A DNA stretch of 64,000 nucleotides, from the NCBI GenBank assembly GCA_947650365.1, contig OX393550.1:96541519-96605518 (forward strand), read 5' to 3'. Under the pieces are notes generated by a model. That model worked only from the letters and a program-made list of their open reading frames with translations. It searched no databases and was not told the origin of the DNA. Of this stretch, positions 58,150 through 64,000 are shown piece by piece; position 1 is the stretch's first letter; each line of letters begins with the position of its first letter. Source of the stretch: Chamaelirium japonicum. Taxonomy: Eukaryota; Streptophyta; Magnoliopsida; Liliales; Melanthiaceae. The position numbers and the translations under genes are program-made.

Positions 58150-58560
58150 ATTCCCTTAGACCAAGATTCTATTTTGGAATTGTAGAGGATTGATGCGGCC
58201 TGCTTCTTTGGCGCATCTCAGATTCCTCTTGCAAGAGTTTTATCCTAAGTTGGTGTTACTAGTTGAAAGTCATGTCCAAGAAGATCAGCTAGTTGATCCG
58301 ATGACCTTATTTCGTAATTGGTATTTGTGTATTCATGTTCTTCTCTGGGGCGCCGGAGGCGGCATATGGATCTTATGTTTGTGGACTCTAGACTTGGGGA
58401 TGATATCTCCTATCACAAGACAAAGATAGGTGCTTCATCTGGTAGTTACAACTTCACAATCTCAATCTTTTTGGAAACGACAGTATATGACTAGTTTTGA
58501 TGACAGAAGCTATATCATTTTCCTCGATTTGTGTTGGATCATATATGCTCCTCTTCTTGT
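58150..58560 (+). mobile_element. LINE ORF2 endonuclease fragment
   Basis: Reads ILFWNCRGLMRPASLAHL, then PKLVLLVESHV and GGIWILCLWTLDLGM, the N-terminal endonuclease (EEP) domain of a plant LINE, including the catalytic N and E residues. A stop interrupts it at 58427-58429. The RT does not follow. From 58580 to 58881 there is a GC-rich stretch similar to 24550-24600. Confidence 0.75.
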
Positions 58561-58881
58561 ATATTGCAATGTTTTTTTTTTGGTTCATAGAAGGGGGGTT
58601 CACAACTGGACCCCAAGAGGCACTACAGACAAGCCCGCTCCCCAGCGGGAACTACAGATCTATGCCACTCAAGCAAAGCCATCACTGCCACACTAACGGA
58701 CCAGAAGGTACATGACGCAATCATCACCACAAAACAAATATGTTGCCACCGGGCGAGAGACAATGCCATACTGGGCAGACGACAGAGACCCAAGACCCAG
58801 AAAAAAAAAGAAAGGAAAAAAAGACAACATTACCAACAAAAAAGAGTCCAAAAAACCGGAGTCTACTGATTGACACTTAAA

Positions 58882-60556
58882 TGTTAGAATTTGTGTTCTT
58901 TAAGCTTGTAAAACTCTGAGTTTTGATCAATTAATAAAGAATAAATGTTATTATATAAGATGCATGCTGGTACGTAACACAATTACGTTCGTGCTCTTTC
59001 GAGAACAGAGAGCTATGGGTACATGGTAGTCCACTGAGTTGAAGACTAAGTGGATTTATCGCATGTAACCTAAATTAGTTCGTGGCTATGATCAGGTTGG
59101 TCGCCTCATCAAGATAAGCTATTGAAGTTGATAGTGCGTGGGGAGTCTTCACCATAGTCATCACTAGGCACAGTGTCTGTAGCCGAATGGAACCAACACG
59201 GTGTACAAATCGGTGAGTAGACATCGATACACTAAGCCGTATTTTTGCTTAGGGTAAAATAGTCCTAAATCCTAAGAAACTACGTCTAGTGGGTTAACCA
59301 GTTATGTGGTGCTTTGGCGTATCAATGTATGAGGATCCACTTACGTGATCCAAAACCACAGTGTGCTAAGTTACCCGACTGGCATTGCATCAGTGTGCCA
59401 CTTATGTAGACCATCCATACCCTTTACGGGAGGTGCGTTCCTTAGTCTAACTTATGTTGTACCAAATCCAGGCTTAGTGGTCATCAGTTGGACTATTGAC
59501 CAGGTTTGATTACTTGACGGGGTAATCAGTGGTACAACATATGTGGTCAACCTGGAAGGAACCGAGTAATATGAGCACTCGAGTTTAACAGTATTCTCCA
59601 CCGCTCAAGTTGTGTCATGGCACTAAGTGGAGGGATAACAGATTTACCACTACTAAGCAGAGATTAGCAGTATACGGAAGAATATAGTAAGTCTAGGGGA
59701 ATTGGAGTGCAGCCTACGTCACACTCTGGGTGGCCACACAGGTTAACTCGAACTCCGAGGATCGATGGTATGCTCGGATGGTGTGTCGATTGAGTTCAAC
59801 TTAGAAGCCATGAACCCTAGTCCTTAAAGGTTCCACTTTATCGACATTATGTACGGTCTTTGAACCATCTCCTTAGAACACATAACGTAGTTAGTGGAAG
59901 CGAGAAGTCTAAATCTACGCTCCATGTGTGCTTCGCACTAATGCACGGTAGATGCATAACTACGTGCATGTACTAAGTGGAAACCCGAGATTAGTATAGA
60001 GACGCATGTAGTTATCCATTGCCATAAGTGAACTTCACTATATAGGCGCGATGTACCTAGACATGTTGTGAGTTGACTAGTTGACTTTACTAGGGGTACC
60101 CTTCAGGAACCGTGATGAATAGTGAAATCACTCGTGCACTTCACTTATGAGTGTCTTGCTAAGTCTCGTACACAAGGGGTGACCAATTAGTGACATAGGG
60201 GCGTTTTGGTCAAACCATGCACCACTATGCATTAGTAGGAGGCCAGCCCTATGTGTGGGAGACCAAGTTAAGGCTGGCCCCCTAGCTTATAGGAGTATGC
60301 AAGCTCCCTATAAAGACCGGCCATAGGGATAATATAGGAGGCTTTGGCTTTCACCGGGTCAAAACCTCCCATAGAAGTTAGGAAAAGAGAGAAAAAAAGG
60401 GAGAGATAGGTGAAGAAAAAAAAAGGTTGGGGGGGGGGGGGGGGGAAGGGGGGCTATCCCCTAGGGATCTCAATCCCTAAGGGGGCTGGCCCTATTAAAG
60501 AGTGGAGGGAGAGAGGGGGGCCGGCCATGTAAGTGCTATACCCGAACCCGGCGCCT

Positions 60557-60598
<42 letters not shown>

Positions 60599-61089
60599 TC
60601 CTCTCTTTTGCTCATTCTCTCTCGTCTCTCTCGTCTTCCTCGCTTGCGACTTTATCTTCCTCACGTATGGAGTTTCATAGAAGGAGAATGATCATCCTTT
60701 GAAGACACTCAGAGATTCGAGAGTGATGTTCCGCGCATTATGTGAGATCGTATAAACAAGAATGCATCGTCTTCCCACAAACCAGCGATTTCTTCACAGA
60801 CGATCTTCTCTCTCCATCGACATAGAAGATAATTCTCCACGGTTAAAAGATCTGCCAGAAGATATGCAAATCTCTAACACGTAGATCTAGCGTAATTATT
60901 GAATTACATGCATGCTAGATATTCATGATGCTAGATTATCGTTAGAGTGTTTGATTCACGTGCACACACATGTACGCATATATAGATTAGTTTCTACGAA
61001 AGTTTTAATTGTATAACGTGCACCATGAACGGTTTTTCGATCGGTAAATCACTTCCGTTGCAAGCCTCTACTATAAGATTTTTCTAATA
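58882..61089 (+). mobile_element. Solo LTR, TGTTRGAAT family, 2208 bp
   Basis: Starts TGTTAGAATTTG and ends TTTTTCTAATA, an inverted match with the terminal CA changed to TA. Exact 5-bp target duplication TTAAA (58877-58881 and 61090-61094). No coding domain inside. It contains a poly(G) run (60427-60446) and a CT tract (60559-60602). Related to 38602-40776 and 19541-20420. Confidence 0.85.
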
Positions 61090-61094
61090 TTAAA

Positions 61095-61699
61095 TGTCTT
61101 GCATTTGTGCCCCTAAACCTACACTCGTAACATTCATTGTATAACCTACTCGTGCTCTTACACATTTTTATCTTATATTGTAGAAAAATATTAATTTCAT
61201 GAAAAAGAGGCTAAGATGATAGCATAATAATGTAACGCTCGTCGATAGTTTCGAAACGAGTACAATAACGTCCAATTCTGACACCCGAGTCAATAGATAT
61301 GGGCAAAACAAGAAAATGATGTAGCGCAGAAATTACACTAGCAAAAATCCGATGGGTTTACATCTAAAATCCGATTTTCTGATCGGATGACTAGGGTTGG
61401 AGGCAAGGATCATTAGGGAGGAAACCTAATTATAAAAGGAAGGCTTCTATAGCTGAAAATGGGTTCTTAGTTAGATTTTCATCAACGACTGCTCGAAGAG
61501 AAGAGGAGAAGAGAAAGCCGCCATGGAGTCTCCATCAATCATCATCATCAATGCATCCATCATCATCATCTCCATGTTCGGCTAAAGTTCTTGTCTAGGG
61601 TTTCGATGAAACCCTAGTTTTTGTACTTGGATTAATTTTTGTTTAATTAGGTTTTTCTATTTCTTTCTGGATCTTTGCATGGTATATGAACTTAATAAA
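61095..61699 (+). mobile_element. Fragment of the TGATC...GATCA LTR family
   Basis: TTTGTGCCCCTAAACCTACAC and GGCTAAAGTTCTTGTCTAGGG, then GATGAAACCCTAG, correspond in order to 56220-56740. It lacks both ends. The solo LTR at 58882 inserted at its left side. Confidence 0.55.
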
Positions 61700-61962
61700 A
61701 ACGGATCTTGTTTAATTTATCATCATCTCCATGTTAGGCTAAAACTGATGGCTAATAGGTTCAAGTTGATTATGCCACATTTGATTAGTCTTACTCAGTT
61801 TGCGTATCTACCATCTGGTAGATACGGGACAATATTAACTTGGTGCAAGAGTTGTTACATATGCCCGATCATGCCCCTCGAATGAATGCTTTGTGTCTAT
61901 TAAAGCTGACATTGATAAGGCTTATGATAGAATTCATTGGAAAACTTTAGAGTATATTATGA
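61700..61962 (+). mobile_element. LINE reverse transcriptase fragment
   Basis: LKLMANRFKLIMPHLISLTQ matches the LINE RT block (LANRLKPILPxLISxTQ). After a frameshift, DIDKAYDRIHWKTLEYIM follows, the DxxKAYDxxxW block with the first catalytic aspartate. It is cut off at 61962 by an LTR insertion. Confidence 0.8.
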
Positions 61963-62188
61963 TGCAACACCCCAAAACAATTTAATATATATTTCAATTA
62001 AGAAGAAAAAAATCCTTGCTCAAACAAAACCTAATCAGTGGTTGCTCAAACTCTAATCTGACTGCACTAGTGCCTCCGGATCGATGAAACGGTCAAAAAT
62101 GGTATATAACCTTTCTCCATTTGACCCCATTATTGCTAAGAAAGAACTCAAAATCTAAAAGGTTGGGGAGGGGATTTGAACCCTTGAT

Positions 62189-62650
62189 TAGGGCTGGCAA
62201 TTTCGTACCCGACACGGTAGACCCGACATGAAGTTAGCGGGTCTGGGTCAGGGCTAAACGGGTTCGGGTTGTAAACGGGTCGACACGATAGACCTGTTTA
62301 ATAAACGGGTCGGGTCCGGGTTTAGGGTCGGGACACGGTAGACCCTGGAAGACCCGTTTAAAATTCACTGGGTCGTGTCTGGTCGGGTCTACCCGCAATC
62401 GATACTATAATATCAGCGGGTCTATCGGGTAATGTCGGGTTGACTCGGATCGGGTCGGATCGGGTCAACTGAATAAACCCATGTGGTAAACGGGTCTAAC
62501 AGGTCTTATCGGATCTACCCGTTTATAAACGGGTCGGGTACAGATTTAGAATCTAGACACGATTAGTTAAACGGGTCGGGTCCGGTTCTAAGGGTTTTGG
62601 ACATGACCCGAAACTAGACACGACACGACACGAACCCATTGCCACCCCTA
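62189..62650 (+). mobile_element. hAT-type MITE, GGGTCGGGT family, copy 4
   Basis: 462 bp from TAGGGCTGGCAAT to ATTGCCACCCCTA, with exact 8-bp target duplication CCCTTGAT (62181-62188 and 62651-62658). Inserted into the LTR that starts at 61963. Confidence 0.92.
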
Positions 62651-62970
62651 CCCTTGATCCAAGATTGAGTGCAGCAAAACTTAGACCAATTAACCATCAG
62701 CTAGCTGGCGATTAGATTATATCAAAAGAAATATAATTGAAACTTTGGAGAAGACAAAGAGTTATGATAACCGAAGACCTTTCCTTAACTCGACATCTTT
62801 CACTTCTCAACTGATCAGCCACTAATACCTAATTAGTAGCCTTAAGCAGCCACTAAAAACCTAATCATAGGATTAAAGTATTCCAAAATTAACTATTAGG
62901 CCTCCTCTAATTTCACACTCAGTAACCCCTAAGTCTTGTGTTACGATCCATTCTAATTCATTCGTACGAT

Positions 62971-63006
62971 CCATTCTAATTCATTCGTACGAATGAATTA
63001 TAATGG
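62971..63006. repeat. Near-perfect 36-bp palindrome
   Basis: CCATTCTAATTCATTCG and its inverted copy, centred on GTAC at 62987-62990. A direct copy of the left arm precedes it at about 62948-62967, and another partial arm follows at 63008-63025. Confidence 0.75.
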
Positions 63007-63645
63007 TTCGTATGAATGAATTAGAACCAAAAACCGACTCGCCACCAAAACTTGCTGGAGCCATCGCCCACCGCAGGTGCTGCCTTCCTCCGCCAGTCAG
63101 ACCACCTCTGGCCGCTGATCTCCGTTGCCTCCGTTACCAGAACCACAATCCGATGCTGCCTTCCTCACCGGACCACCACCAGTCGCCACTAATTCAATGC
63201 CGAAACCACCACCGGCCGCCACCTCCCTCATCAAACTACCACCGGCCGCCACCCGCCACCGCCTCCTCCGTTGAAACCATTGTCCGCTGCTGCCTCCTCG
63301 CTAGACCATCACCAGGCCGGCTCGAGACTCCGGTAAGCCACTGACCCTTCCCTCTCTCTCGGTCAAACACTGTGGGCTGAGCTCATGTAATCGATGAGCC
63401 CAGCCTATCCAGTCAAACCTAAATATATATGGGCTGATCGGCCTAGTCCACTAACCGACTTGGGTCGAACCGGTAAAGCCAAGCCCGCAAGAAGCATGGG
63501 CCAATCCTACTAACAACTTGGGCCGAGCCTATTAAAGCAATCCCGCTAGACACATGGGAATAGTCTATTAACCCACGTGGGCTGAGCCCATTAATCCAAG
63601 CCCACTAACAACACCTCTACAGGAGGATTGCAGCAAAAAAGGAGG

Positions 63646-63753
<108 letters not shown>

Positions 63754-63793
63754 GATCGGCTGACCCAGCAATTTTTGACCTAGCAATAACCCA

Positions 63794-64000
63794 ACACCCT
63801 TTGATGCACCTAGAGGTTCTAGAATGGTCTGATTTTTTGTAGACATGTTGGCTATGATATGTTGATCATCCTCACAAAAAATCAGCCTATTCTAAAACCT
63901 CTAGGTGTATCAAATGCACTCTTCAAATCAACGATTTTTGACTGTTAATTTTAACCGTTGATTTGAAGAGCGCATTTGATACACCTAGAGGTTTTAGAAT
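63794..64000. mobile_element. Nested inverted repeat, probable MITE, runs off the window
   Basis: Arm 1 (about 63800-63840) contains TTTGATGCACCTAGAGGTTC. Arm 2 (about 63872-63914) is its inverted complement. Arm 3 (about 63956-64000) is again in the first orientation. Arms 2 and 3 match over about 45 bases with two mismatches around a 22-base loop. No protein. The right end lies outside. Confidence 0.7.

Larger units (their letters stand above)
61963..63645 (+). mobile_element. LTR start (TGCAACACCCC type), incomplete
   Basis: Begins TGCAACACCCCAAAAC exactly where the LINE RT frame is broken. Shares AACGGTCAAAAATGGTATATAACC-type sequence with the solo LTR at 17264 (about 17360-17400). It includes a GC-rich proline-like block (63050-63340), as in the other two solo LTRs. 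The right end was not found; the limit given is only where the TA tract starts. Confidence 0.5.

Overview
This window looks like nuclear DNA of a flowering plant and holds mostly transposable elements. A monocot is the better guess, because the three host genes are very rich in G and C at third codon positions; this is an inference and the species is not identified. Only three host protein genes can be supported. They are a cytosolic class I small heat-shock protein (3352-3831, minus strand, with a heat-shock element and TATA box), a PLS-type pentatricopeptide repeat (PPR) protein (10563-13400, minus strand, three exons inferred), and a leucine-rich-repeat extensin-like wall protein with almost no extensin tail (36196-37335, plus strand).

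Layout. 1-3.2 kb: LINE RNase H fragments on both strands around a piece of mitochondrial DNA carrying part of nad2. 3.3-4.3 kb: the heat-shock gene. 4.4-10.1 kb: a decayed Copia element split by a 4.2-kb solo LTR. 10.5-13.5 kb: the PPR gene. 13.5-23.5 kb: hAT-type MITEs, two nested Cassandra TRIM elements carrying 5S rRNA-like sequence, a second solo LTR, and the 3' part of a LINE interrupted by a MITE. 24.8-30.7 kb: a decayed Ty3/Gypsy element with both LTRs. 32.4-36.1 kb: a non-autonomous LTR element and two tRNA-derived SINEs in opposite orientation. 36.2-37.5 kb: the LRX-like gene. 37.8-40.8 kb: a foldback element and a long LTR copy. 40.8-52.9 kb: a 12.2-kb Tat-type Ty3/Gypsy element with a second (archaeal-type) RNase H, an antisense accessory ORF, two tandem arrays and LTRs built from G-run/C-run units. 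53-58 kb: a TRIM element with a MITE and a solo LTR nested in it. 58-64 kb: LINE endonuclease and RT fragments, a third TSD-flanked solo LTR, another LTR start, a long (TA) tract and a nested inverted repeat running off the right edge.

Many boundaries are fixed by target-site duplications (TSDs) read directly: GATCT, GTGCC and TTAAA around three solo LTRs, and 8-bp TSDs around the hAT MITEs. The order of insertion can therefore be worked out in several places. None of the transposon reading frames looks intact. The host genes do not appear to be functionally linked; they are islands between repeats. There is no sign of a prokaryotic-type system such as CRISPR or operons.
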